Part shown: positions 1-5,089 of the stretch, one piece after another
Layout: every line of letters begins with the position of its first letter
Numbering within the stretch: position 1 is the first letter of the stretch
Assembly (NCBI GenBank): GCA_002389705.1
Contig: DGQJ01000291.1
Location: 1-5,089, forward strand
Origin: Bacteroidales bacterium UBA4417
GTDB taxonomy: Bacteria; Bacteroidota; Bacteroidia; Bacteroidales; UBA4417
Length of the DNA stretch: 5,089 nucleotides
Direction of reading: 5' to 3'
The notes under the pieces: generated by a model
Seen by the model: only the letters and a program-made list of their open reading frames with translations
Told to the model about the DNA's origin: nothing
Database searches by the model: none
Made by a program: the position numbers and the translations under genes

Positions 1-669
1 TCCTTTATAGTGCAGTTTCCCTTCGTTCATCAGTATCAGGTAATCACAGTATTCGCCGGCCAGGTTCAGGTCGTGGATAATCATAAGCACAGTGAGGTTG
101 AGTTCCGCATTCAGTTTCTGAATCAGGTTCAGTACCTGTATCTGGTGCGTGATATCGAGGAAAGCCGTAGGTTCATCAAGCAACAATATGTCCGGCTGCT
201 GGGTTAACGCACGCGCAATGCCGGCCAGCTGTTGTTCGCCACCACTCAGGTGCGACATCAGTTTATCCTTGTATTTATAAATATCGGTAAGTATCATGTA
301 CTTTTCGGCCAGGGCAATATCTTCGTGGGTTTCGAAAAACTGGAATTGCTGCCTGTACGGCAAACGCCCCATGAGCACATATTCCATCACCGTGATGTCC
401 ATAATATCAACAAACTGGGTAACCACGGCCACCAGGCAGGCTTTCTCTTTTAAAGGCATACCGCACAGGTTGCGATTATTGATGTGCACGGATCCGGTCA
501 AAACGGGTAGTTCGCCTGTGATGCCCCTGAATAAAGTTGTTTTACCCGATCCGTTTGGGCCGATAATGCCGGCAAAGCTTCCCTGTTTTACCGAAAAGCT
601 GATATCCTGCAGGCTGAAATGCTTCCCGTAGCCGCACGATACGTTTTTAAGCGATAAATATTCCTGCAT
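1..669 (-). CDS. btuD: Vitamin B12 ABC transporter ATP-binding protein BtuD (partial, C-terminus beyond the window)
   Basis: This is the ATPase subunit of a FecE/BtuD-type importer, which hydrolyses ATP on the cytoplasmic face to drive uptake through the permease encoded just upstream. The open frame runs from ATG at 669 to base 1 without a stop and gives 223 residues. Family members are usually about 250-260 residues, so roughly 30-40 are missing off the left edge. All nucleotide-binding motifs are visible: Walker A GPNGSGKT (37-44), Q-loop Gln85, signature LSGGEQQ (141-147), Walker B ILLLDEP (161-167, with Asp165 and Glu166), D-loop FLD (170-172) and switch His199. The D-loop region reads TAFLD where SALD or SHLD is more usual. 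The start lies one base past the permease stop, so the two are almost certainly translated from one mRNA. The B12 assignment rests on the cobalamin riboswitch and the BtuF-like neighbour, because the ATPase alone could equally serve a haem or siderophore system. Confidence 0.93.
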   Translation of the reverse strand, partial: MQEYLSLKNVSCGYGKHFSLQDISFSVKQGSFAGIIGPNGSGKTTLFRGITGELPVLTGSVHINNRNLCGMPLKEKACLVAVVTQFVDIMDITVMEYVLMGRLPYRQQFQFFETHEDIALAEKYMILTDIYKYKDKLMSHLSGGEQQLAGIARALTQQPDILLLDEPTAFLDITHQIQVLNLIQKLNAELNLTVLMIIHDLNLAGEYCDYLILMNEGKLHYKG

Positions 670-670
670 G

Positions 671-1684
671 TTACGACATTTTTGATTTTATCCGGGCCCT
701 GCTAAGTACTAAAATAAATACAAGTCCCCCGGCCATACCGGTGATCACACCGATGGGTAATTCGTTGGGTGCTATTGCTGTGCGGGCCAGGATGTCGCAG
801 AGTATTAAAAACAAACTCCCGCCCAGGAATGATCCGATAAGTGTGATGCGAAAATCGTTGCCGATGATTAACCGTGTGAGATGCGGAATAATAAGTCCCA
901 CAAAACCGATAACGCCCACAACTGAAACGCAGATGCCGGTAAGCATGGAGGAAACAAAAAACAGTATTTTAATAATTACCGGGGCATTAACACCCAGGTG
1001 TTTAGCCTTCGCTTCACCAAGCCTGAGTGCATTTAATGGCTGGGCATAAATGATAGAAATCAGCAACCCGGCCACAGAAGTAAACAACATGATATGGATC
1101 AGGCTGCTATCGGGTTCATCCAATGATCCCATAGTCCAGAAGATGATATTGCGCATATTCTCAGTAGAGGTAACCGAGGTAAGAAACATCATGGCCGATG
1201 AAGCTACAAAACTGATCATTACACCAATCAGCAACATACGGTTTACATTGAGCTCACGGTTTTTAAGACTCAAAAAGTACACCACGAAAATGGTAATCAT
1301 AGCGCCCAGGAAACCCGAAAGCGGCAGCATAAATGTACCCAGCGACAGGTGTAGCCCCAACACAATGGTTAAAGTAACTCCAAAAACGGCCCCACCCGAT
1401 ATACCCAGGGTATAAGGTTCAACCAGCGGGTTACGGTACACGCCCTGCAATATGGTTCCGGTAAGGCTCAAAGCGCCTCCGGCCGAAAAAGCCAGCAGTA
1501 TGCGCGGTAATCTGATCTGCGTAAGTATAGTGTGTTCCATGCCCGATCCCGAGCGCAGGATAGAAACAATATCTTTCAGTTTAATATCAACTTCGCCCAT
1601 CGACAGGGAAAGCAGCGCTGCACCCAGAATGGAAAACAACAATACTGCAATCAACAGCGCCCAGCCCAGGTATTTGTTTCTCAT
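671..1684 (-). CDS. btuC: Vitamin B12 ABC transporter permease BtuC (FecCD family)
   Basis: This is the complete 337-residue inner-membrane permease of the FecCD/BtuC family, the usual length for the family. The protein is strongly hydrophobic, with about ten predicted membrane segments starting at residues 8-28. Family landmarks are RLPR (58-61), whose Arg61 matches the BtuC arginine that docks the binding protein; the stretch around YRNPLVEPYTLG (83-94); the cytoplasmic coupling segment LGEAKAKHLGVN (222-233) that contacts the ATPase; GFVGLIIPHLTR (260-271); and ELPIGVITGMAGG (308-320). The ATG at 1684 fits the family N-terminus, with a short charged MRNK before the first helix. It follows btuF after 67 bases and runs into btuD with a single-base gap. 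Substrate choice between corrinoid and iron chelate cannot be read from the permease alone. The upstream cobalamin riboswitch makes corrinoid the likely substrate. Confidence 0.94.
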   Translation of the reverse strand: MRNKYLGWALLIAVLLFSILGAALLSLSMGEVDIKLKDIVSILRSGSGMEHTILTQIRLPRILLAFSAGGALSLTGTILQGVYRNPLVEPYTLGISGGAVFGVTLTIVLGLHLSLGTFMLPLSGFLGAMITIFVVYFLSLKNRELNVNRMLLIGVMISFVASSAMMFLTSVTSTENMRNIIFWTMGSLDEPDSSLIHIMLFTSVAGLLISIIYAQPLNALRLGEAKAKHLGVNAPVIIKILFFVSSMLTGICVSVVGVIGFVGLIIPHLTRLIIGNDFRITLIGSFLGGSLFLILCDILARTAIAPNELPIGVITGMAGGLVFILVLSRARIKSKMS

Positions 1685-1751
1685 AAACTGTGTGCTGTGC
1701 CCGTCAGGCGGTATGTTTCTGAATATATCATATGGCTACGCTGATAAAGCT

Positions 1752-2570
1752 TTACAATTTGTCGATGAGTTTTACCAGGGTTTCGAAAGTTTTAACAAAC
1801 GAAACCGGTGTAGGTGTACATGCAAGTTCAGAATCGATCACAAAAACCTGCTTTTTCTTTACCGCTTTCAATTGTTTGTATGATTCCCAGGTTTTCTTTT
1901 CTTCCTGCCCGGCAATACCCATCGAAACTACAATGATAATATCCGGGTCGCGTGCCAGCACGGCTTCGCGGGTAACGGTGCCCCTGCTTAGCTCTGCAAA
2001 TATATTGGTTGCGCCTGCAAACAGGATGAAATCATTCATATAGGTATTCGTCAGCACGGTGAACAGCGGGTCGGACCCGATCTGGAAAAACACCCTTGAT
2101 CCCTTTGCATGAACCTTCTTTTTGAGGCTTTCTACCTGCTGTTTCGAGGTATTGATCATCTCGGTTGCTTTTTGTTCCTTGCCCACAAGTTTGCCTAAGC
2201 GCATAAACTGCACACAGATGTCGTCAAATGATTTAACACCTTTAAAAACCTCGACTTTGAGTCCGAATTTACGAAGCGAGTTAATGGTTTCAGGATCGGT
2301 GAGCTCAGTAGTAACCACCAGGTCGGGTTTCAGGCTCACCACTTTTTCGAGGTTAACCTTCACCGCGTTAGCTACAATTTGCTTATGGTCGTTTTTGGCA
2401 ATATCGCAATAGCTGGTGCATCCTACCAGTTTCGATTGCACTCCAAGGTAATAAATATTCATGGTTAGCGATGGCGCCAGCGAAACAATTCGCTGTATGC
2501 CTGCACCCAGCAAACTGGTTTGCAAACCAACAAAAACAAAAACAATGAGAATCCTTGATAAATTGCGCAT
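1752..2570 (-). CDS. btuF: Periplasmic cobalamin-binding protein BtuF
   Basis: This is a 272-residue class III (helical-backbone) substrate-binding protein, close in length to E. coli BtuF. It should bind corrinoid in the periplasm and hand it to the BtuC permease. Residues 1-24 look like a type I signal peptide: Arg2/Arg6, a hydrophobic core (ILIVFVFVGL) and a cut near LLGAG. There is no lipobox cysteine, so a soluble periplasmic protein is expected rather than a lipoprotein. BtuF-like blocks are RIVSLAPSLT (27-36), VNLEKVVSLKPDLVV (72-86), RVFFQIGSDPLFT (159-171) and VTREAVLARDPDIIIV (199-214). Glu75 and Glu202 sit where BtuF has the two surface glutamates that pair with permease arginines. 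The ATG at 2570 is chosen because it gives a complete signal peptide. It is the first gene after the riboswitch leader. An iron-chelate binding role is the main alternative, and the riboswitch argues against it. Confidence 0.92.
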   Translation of the reverse strand: MRNLSRILIVFVFVGLQTSLLGAGIQRIVSLAPSLTMNIYYLGVQSKLVGCTSYCDIAKNDHKQIVANAVKVNLEKVVSLKPDLVVTTELTDPETINSLRKFGLKVEVFKGVKSFDDICVQFMRLGKLVGKEQKATEMINTSKQQVESLKKKVHAKGSRVFFQIGSDPLFTVLTNTYMNDFILFAGATNIFAELSRGTVTREAVLARDPDIIIVVSMGIAGQEEKKTWESYKQLKAVKKKQVFVIDSELACTPTPVSFVKTFETLVKLIDKL

Positions 2571-2591
2571 AACTACCTTTTAAGTTCCCAT

Positions 2592-2618
2592 CAAAATTAT
2601 CGTGAAGGTTTGTTGCAA
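2592..2618 (-). promoter_or_regulatory. Possible Bacteroidota-type promoter just upstream of btuF
   Basis: On the minus strand TAATTTTG (2599-2592) matches the Bacteroidota -7 consensus TAnnTTTG exactly. It is preceded, after 16 bases, by a minimal TTG (2618-2616) in the -33 position. Transcription would begin near 2586, leaving only about 16 nt before the btuF ATG and bypassing the riboswitch. The spacing is a little short and the -33 element incomplete. Such short motifs arise by chance in AT-rich DNA, so this is a weak call. Confidence 0.3.
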
Positions 2619-2718
2619 CTGTAAACGCTCAATCCCCGCGCGTGCAGGAAGTTAAGAGCACTCATAAGTCAGGGTGCGCTATAATAGCAGCAACTCCATT
2701 ATGCAAAAGCATTCGCTG

Positions 2719-2775
2719 ATAAAATAAACGGGGAAACCCTTGAACTTTTTTACGAATTCAAAAAACTTTTTCCCG
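2719..2775 (-). terminator. Possible terminator-like structure in the riboswitch expression platform
   Basis: In the leader downstream of the aptamer, GGGAAA (minus strand, 2774-2769) can pair with TTTCCC (2736-2731). Between them an inner stem of TTTTTT (2765-2760 region) and AAAAAA (about 2750 region) can form around a GAATTCGT loop. A T-rich stretch, TTTATTTTATC (2729-2719 region), follows the outer stem. The arrangement resembles an intrinsic terminator, but the two stems are separated by unequal unpaired bases and the inner stem is all A-T. No anti-terminator pairing with the aptamer was worked out. The other possibility is that the riboswitch acts on translation, or that this stretch is unstructured. 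Confidence 0.25.
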
Positions 2776-2795
2776 AAGTTTGAATTACCATTACA

Positions 2796-2977
2796 TTGCT
2801 GGCAGGTCTTCTGGCTTGTCCGGTTTTTTTCGAGGCCTTCCCACCCCGCGTATCGGGGCAGTGGCATGAGGGTTTCAAAAAAAACAACATTCAGGACTTA
2901 CAGCTGCGGGTACAGCTCCGGTATTGCACCGGATTCCCATATTAAGGTTTTTCCTGCGAAGGAAAAATCCACCAACG
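2796..2977 (-). promoter_or_regulatory. Cobalamin riboswitch (B12 box element) controlling btuFCD
   Basis: The minus strand carries the full set of cobalamin-aptamer hallmarks. The B12 box (about 2938-2898) begins GGGAATCCGGTGCAATACCG and ends GCAGCTGTAA, with the two internal stems CCGGT/ACCGG and AGCTG/CAGCT. Downstream lie GCCACTG, then GTGGGAAGG, then the conserved GCCAGAAGACCTGCC near the 3' end. A closing stem can form between GUUGG (2976-2972) and CCAGC (2802-2798). A second helix forms from the TTTTTCC/GGAAAAA arms at about 2968-2947. In this family, adenosyl- or other cobalamins bind the aptamer and lower expression of the downstream genes. The next gene on the same strand is btuF, which fits B12-repressed uptake. 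About 225 nt separate the aptamer from the btuF start, longer than usual. Boundaries are approximate to a few bases. Confidence 0.95.
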
Positions 2978-2980
2978 CTG

Positions 2981-3012
2981 CAAAAGTAGAGAAAATAAAA
3001 GGTGTAAACAAA
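2981..3012 (-). promoter_or_regulatory. Bacteroidota-type promoter of the B12 riboswitch/btuFCD unit
   Basis: On the minus strand TTTG (3012-3009) is followed after 20 bases by TACTTTTG (2988-2981). Both elements match the Bacteroidota -33/-7 consensus (TTTG and TAnnTTTG), with near-ideal spacing. The predicted transcription start, about 4-7 nt beyond the -7 element, falls at 2974-2977, where the 5' strand of the riboswitch closing stem begins. The coincidence of promoter and aptamer edge supports both calls. Confidence 0.7.
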
Positions 3013-3022
3013 TAATGAGGAA

Positions 3023-3039
3023 GCGGTAATTTTTACCGC
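3023..3039 (-). terminator. Hairpin immediately after fabF, probable terminator
   Basis: A perfect 7-bp stem GCGGTAA/TTACCGC closes a 3-base loop. It begins two bases after the fabF stop codon on the minus strand. The following bases (TTCCTCATTATTTGTTT) are T-rich but are not a clean T run, so termination efficiency is uncertain. The hairpin is symmetrical and lies just before the riboswitch promoter, a sensible place to separate the two transcription units. Confidence 0.6.
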
Positions 3040-3041
3040 CC

Positions 3042-4292
3042 TTATACTTTTAATTTCTTGAAAACAGTAGTAACCGCATGGCCACCAAAGCCGAAGGTAT
3101 TGTTAAGCACCACATTAACTTCGCGTTGCCGCGCTTTCAGGGGTGTAAAATCAAAATCCGGGTTCAGTTCGGGATCAACTTCATTGAGGTTAATGGTGGG
3201 ATGTACCAGTCCGGTTTCGATTGACTTTATACAGGCAATAGCCTCAATTGCCCCGGCCGCACCAAGCATATGACCGGTTGACGATTTGGTGGCGCTGATA
3301 CTTATTTTACCGAGATTATGTCCCCCGAAAACTTTTTCGATGGCTTTGCACTCGCTGATATCGCCAATAGAGGTTGAGGTAGCATGGGCATTGATATAGT
3401 TTACTTCATCGGGCGAAACACCTGCATCGGCCATACCACTTTCCATGGCAAGCACGGCGCCCAATCCTTCGGGATGGGTAGCTACCACGTTATATGCATC
3501 AGAGGCAGCACCATAACCGGCCAGTTCGCAATATATTTTGGCACCACGTTTTAAAGCATGTTCCATTTCCTCAATCATCAGTATTCCTGAACCTTCGCCT
3601 ATCACAAAGCCATCCCTGCTTTTGTCGAACGGGCGTGAGGCTGTTTCGGGTGTTTCGTTCAGGGTCGATAAAGCTTTGATGGAATTAAATCCACCCACCG
3701 ATGCTTCGGATATAGGCGATTCGGAACCACCGGTAATAATAACGTCAGCCCGGCCCAGCCGAATGAGGTCCATGGCATTGGCTAAGGCGTTGTTTGATGA
3801 AGCGCAAGCCGATGCAATGCTGTAGCTGATTCCATGCAGTCCATACCGGATTGATATTTGTCCGGCCGAAATATTGGGGATCATTTTGGTGACAAAAAAC
3901 GGGCTGAAACGCGGAATCCGCCCGTTTGCGCCAAAGTTCAGTACTTCTTCTTCAAAAGTAAGCATCCCACCGATACCGGTGGCAATAATAACACCTACCC
4001 TGCTGCGGTCGCAGGCATCGAAGTTAATTCCCGAGTCTTTGATACATTCATCGGCTGCAGCCAGTGCAAACTGGGTATACAAGTCCATTTTGCGCACATC
4101 CTGTTTTTCCATGTATTGCAGCGGATCGAAACCTTTTACTTCGCAGGCAAACCTGGTTTTGTGGTTAACGGGGTCGAAATGGGTAATTCCGGCAGCCCCG
4201 CTTTTACCTGCAAGCAGTGCATCCCAAAATTCATTTATATTGTTGCCAACAGGAGTTACTGCTCCTATTCCTGTAATTACTGCTCGCTTCAT
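3042..4292 (-). CDS. fabF: Beta-ketoacyl-[acyl-carrier-protein] synthase II (FabF)
   Basis: This is a complete 416-residue condensing enzyme of type II fatty acid synthesis. It joins malonyl-ACP to an acyl-ACP with loss of CO2, lengthening the chain by two carbons in the cytoplasm. The length and layout match E. coli FabF closely. The nucleophile is Cys163 in SACAS. The catalytic histidines are His303 (NAHATSTS) and His341 (KSSTGHMLGAAG), with Lys336 beside the second. Other landmarks are the GIGG loop (106-109), the SRPFDKSRDGFVIGEGSG block (219-236), HPTINL (364-369) and the gatekeeper-region NTFGFGG (398-404). Two departures from the common consensus are HATSTS in place of HGTSTP and GFGGHAV in place of GFGGTN or GFGGHN. 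The ATG at 4292 begins MKRAVITGIGAVTP, the usual family N-terminus. No acpP gene lies next to it, and a TetR regulator lies upstream. This may therefore be either the housekeeping enzyme or a separately regulated paralogue. Confidence 0.95.
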   Translation of the reverse strand: MKRAVITGIGAVTPVGNNINEFWDALLAGKSGAAGITHFDPVNHKTRFACEVKGFDPLQYMEKQDVRKMDLYTQFALAAADECIKDSGINFDACDRSRVGVIIATGIGGMLTFEEEVLNFGANGRIPRFSPFFVTKMIPNISAGQISIRYGLHGISYSIASACASSNNALANAMDLIRLGRADVIITGGSESPISEASVGGFNSIKALSTLNETPETASRPFDKSRDGFVIGEGSGILMIEEMEHALKRGAKIYCELAGYGAASDAYNVVATHPEGLGAVLAMESGMADAGVSPDEVNYINAHATSTSIGDISECKAIEKVFGGHNLGKISISATKSSTGHMLGAAGAIEAIACIKSIETGLVHPTINLNEVDPELNPDFDFTPLKARQREVNVVLNNTFGFGGHAVTTVFKKLKV

Positions 4293-4294
4293 AA

Positions 4295-4327
4295 TCTGAT
4301 TTTTAATTCTTTCTGATTCTGATTTTT
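4295..4327. repeat. Short direct repeats (TCTGATT units) just upstream of the fabF start
   Basis: On the plus strand TCTGATTTTT occurs exactly at 4295-4304 and again at 4318-4327, 23 bases apart. A further TCTGATT at 4312-4318 overlaps the second copy. The tract occupies the bases immediately before the fabF ATG and the end of the 38-codon ORF. It also shares TTTTTAATT (4300-4308) with the sequence beside the TetR start (4996-5004). It could be a regulator-binding site, an A-rich translation leader on the minus strand, or simple slippage-derived repeat. Confidence 0.6.
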
Positions 4328-4419
4328 GTTAAATGTGTGTTTTCCATTTTTTTGCCGTACTGTTCGAAAACATGGTTTTCATTTCTGCCTGCAATATCAA
4401 CGGCTGTATTTCTTTTCAT
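4303..4419 (-). CDS. Doubtful 38-residue ORF between the TetR regulator and fabF
   Basis: An ATG at 4419 lies 4 bases after the regulator stop (TAA TATA ATG). It opens a 38-codon frame beginning MKRNTAVDIAGRNENHV, ending TAA at 4303-4305, 10 bases before the fabF start. The predicted peptide is basic and hydrophilic, has no membrane segment or signal, and is not a family I recognise. The tight spacing on both sides is what would be expected of an operon member. Against this, its last codons (TKIRIRKN) are encoded by the TCTGATT repeat tract, and random frames of this length are common. It may be a real small protein, an upstream coupling ORF or a chance frame. Confidence 0.25.
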   Translation of the reverse strand: MKRNTAVDIAGRNENHVFEQYGKKMENTHLTKIRIRKN

Positions 4420-4423
4420 TATA

Positions 4424-4993
4424 TTACTTTCCTGCCGGCGACAAATCGGCAAGAATGGCATTGCAGAAACTTTTATACTCAATATTGTCGATGAGCCGGG
4501 CCAGCTGCAAACTTGCAACCAGGCTCGAGAGCATGAGTAATGCTTTAATTTCGGGTTCTTCGCTAAATGCAAACAAGCCTTTCTGCCGGCCCGAAGCCAG
4601 GGTGTCAGTAAGCCATTTCAGGATAATTTCCGACATACGTTTGAGTTCAGCCACTGTTTGCGTGCTCAAAGAGTTTATGTCGGGACCCAGGGATCCGACA
4701 ATGCAACGTTTTTGTTCCCGGTGGCTCTTGGTGTAAATTTTTATAAATGTTTCCAGCTGGTGCCATTCATCAAAACCCCGGCTTTGCATATTACCCGTCA
4801 TTTCTTCGAAACGCTGAATGTTAGTCTTCACAATACTGGTCCCCAGGTTTTCCTTCGAGGGGAAATAGTAATGTATCGCGGCATTTTTAATCCCCAGTTC
4901 CGACGAAATATCCTGGTAGCTAAATGCATTATACCCTTTGGTGCGGATCAGGTTCTCGCCCAGTTCAATAATTTTCTCGCGGGTAATGGACAT
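4424..4993 (-). CDS. TetR/AcrR-family transcriptional regulator
   Basis: This is a 189-residue one-component DNA-binding regulator with the usual TetR size and layout. The N-terminal domain (about 4-50) holds the helix-turn-helix: YQDISSELG (26-34), a turn, and the recognition helix NAAIHYYF (37-44), followed by the family-typical PSKENLG (45-51). The remaining helices (about 55-185) form the ligand-binding and dimerisation domain. The segment CIVGSLGPDINS (97-108) resembles the LmrA/YxaF-like C-terminal subgroup. The frame stays open upstream to the window edge, but those 32 extra codons read through repeat DNA (KPEARNLKPEIRNQKL), so the start is set at ATG 4993, where MSITREKI begins the normal domain. 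The stop is 131 bases before fabF, on the same strand with no clear promoter between. Regulation of itself and of fabF is plausible but not shown. The ligand is unknown. Confidence 0.9.
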   Translation of the reverse strand: MSITREKIIELGENLIRTKGYNAFSYQDISSELGIKNAAIHYYFPSKENLGTSIVKTNIQRFEEMTGNMQSRGFDEWHQLETFIKIYTKSHREQKRCIVGSLGPDINSLSTQTVAELKRMSEIILKWLTDTLASGRQKGLFAFSEEPEIKALLMLSSLVASLQLARLIDNIEYKSFCNAILADLSPAGK

Positions 4994-5002
4994 GGTTTTT
5001 AA

Positions 5003-5051
5003 TTTCTGGTTTCTGATTTCTGGTTTCAAGTTCCTTGCTTCAGGTTTCACG
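5003..5051. repeat. Period-7 tandem repeat upstream of the TetR gene
   Basis: Read on the plus strand, 5003-5051 divides into seven consecutive 7-base units. Units 1 and 3 are TTTCTGG, unit 2 is TTTCTGA, unit 4 is TTTCAAG, and units 5-7 are degraded forms ending with TTTCACG. The exact 12-mer ATTTCTGGTTTC recurs at 5002-5013 and 5016-5027. From memory, similar CTGGTTTC/GAAACC heptad tracts occur between genes in Bacteroidota genomes. It spoils ORF-based start prediction for the adjacent regulator. Confidence 0.8.
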
Positions 5052-5089
5052 GTCATTGCGAGGAGGTACGACGAAGCAACAGGTTTCAC
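5041..5089. repeat. GTCATTGCGAGG-type dispersed repeat bounded by 10-bp direct repeats
   Basis: The stretch 5052-5079 begins GTCATTGCGAGGAGG and ends GACGAAGCAA. From memory this matches a widespread bacterial intergenic repeat (the GTCATTGCGAGGAGC...GACGAAGCAATC type), with TTGC/GCAA able to pair at its ends. The 10-mer CAGGTTTCAC sits exactly on both sides, at 5041-5050 and 5080-5089. That could reflect insertion of the element into the heptad repeat, or simply another heptad-type unit continuing beyond it. The window ends inside this repeat region, so its full extent is unknown. Confidence 0.65.

Noticed and set aside
1050..1883. Several plus-strand ORFs of 100-143 codons opposite btuC and btuF
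   Set aside because: They lie antisense to well-supported genes, show no recognisable domains, and look like shadows of the real coding frames.
2701..2712. ATGC-AAAA-GCAT mini-hairpin
   Set aside because: A four-base stem is expected by chance and nothing nearby supports a function.
2679..2867. 62-codon minus-strand ORF in the leader, ending in a leucine run (MELLLL)
   Set aside because: It begins inside the conserved core of the cobalamin riboswitch, so the sequence is explained by RNA structure. The composition is not protein-like and the leucine run is only a few codons long.
3858..4316. Plus-strand ORFs of 141-152 codons opposite the fabF start region
   Set aside because: They are antisense to a clear FabF with intact catalytic residues, and neither translation resembles a known protein.
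4433..4451. Small inverted repeat TGCCG/CGGCA at the 3' end of the TetR gene
   Set aside because: The stem is only 5 bp with a 9-base loop, lies inside coding sequence and has no T run after it, so it is unlikely to be a terminator.
4994..5089. N-terminal extension of the TetR protein by 32 codons
   Set aside because: The extension is translated repeat DNA (heptads and GTCATTGCGAGG element). The TetR domain begins normally at the ATG at 4993.
5003..5089. CRISPR array as an explanation of the repeats at the right end
   Set aside because: Units are 7 bp and contiguous with no unique spacers, and the second element is a single copy, so it is a simple tandem repeat plus a dispersed repeat.

Overview
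The window looks like a piece of a Bacteroidota chromosome. All supported genes lie on the minus strand. The reasons for this assignment are: the starts lack a clear Shine-Dalgarno sequence and are often preceded by A-rich leaders; two sites match the Bacteroidota sigma promoter consensus (TTTG / TAnnTTTG); the intergenic DNA carries TTTCTGG-type heptad repeats of a kind I recall from Bacteroidota genomes; and base composition is moderate. The genus cannot be fixed from this sequence.

Reading along the minus strand (right to left), 5003-5089 is repetitive intergenic DNA: a period-7 tandem repeat next to a GTCATTGCGAGG-type dispersed repeat. Next comes a TetR-family regulator (4424-4993). A doubtful 38-codon ORF (4303-4419) follows after 4 nt, and then a complete beta-ketoacyl-ACP synthase II, fabF (3042-4292), with its catalytic residues intact. 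I see no recognisable promoter between the regulator and fabF, so they may be co-transcribed. A 7-bp perfect hairpin starts two bases after the fabF stop and probably ends that unit.

The second unit is a vitamin B12 (corrinoid) uptake operon. A well-matched Bacteroidota promoter (2981-3012) places its predicted start at the 5' edge of a classical cobalamin riboswitch (about 2796-2977). About 225 nt of further leader follows, holding a possible terminator-like structure (2719-2775) and a possible second promoter (2592-2618). Then come the periplasmic binding protein btuF (1752-2570), the membrane permease btuC (671-1684) and the ATPase btuD (669 to beyond position 1, truncated by the window edge). 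BtuF captures corrinoid in the periplasm, BtuC forms the inner-membrane channel and BtuD powers import. The riboswitch is expected to turn the operon down when cobalamin is plentiful. An outer-membrane BtuB receptor is not in the window.

No wholly new system is evident. The points most worth a second look are the layered control of the B12 operon (riboswitch plus a possible bypass promoter), the repeat tracts just upstream of both the regulator and fabF, and the TetR/small ORF/fabF arrangement.
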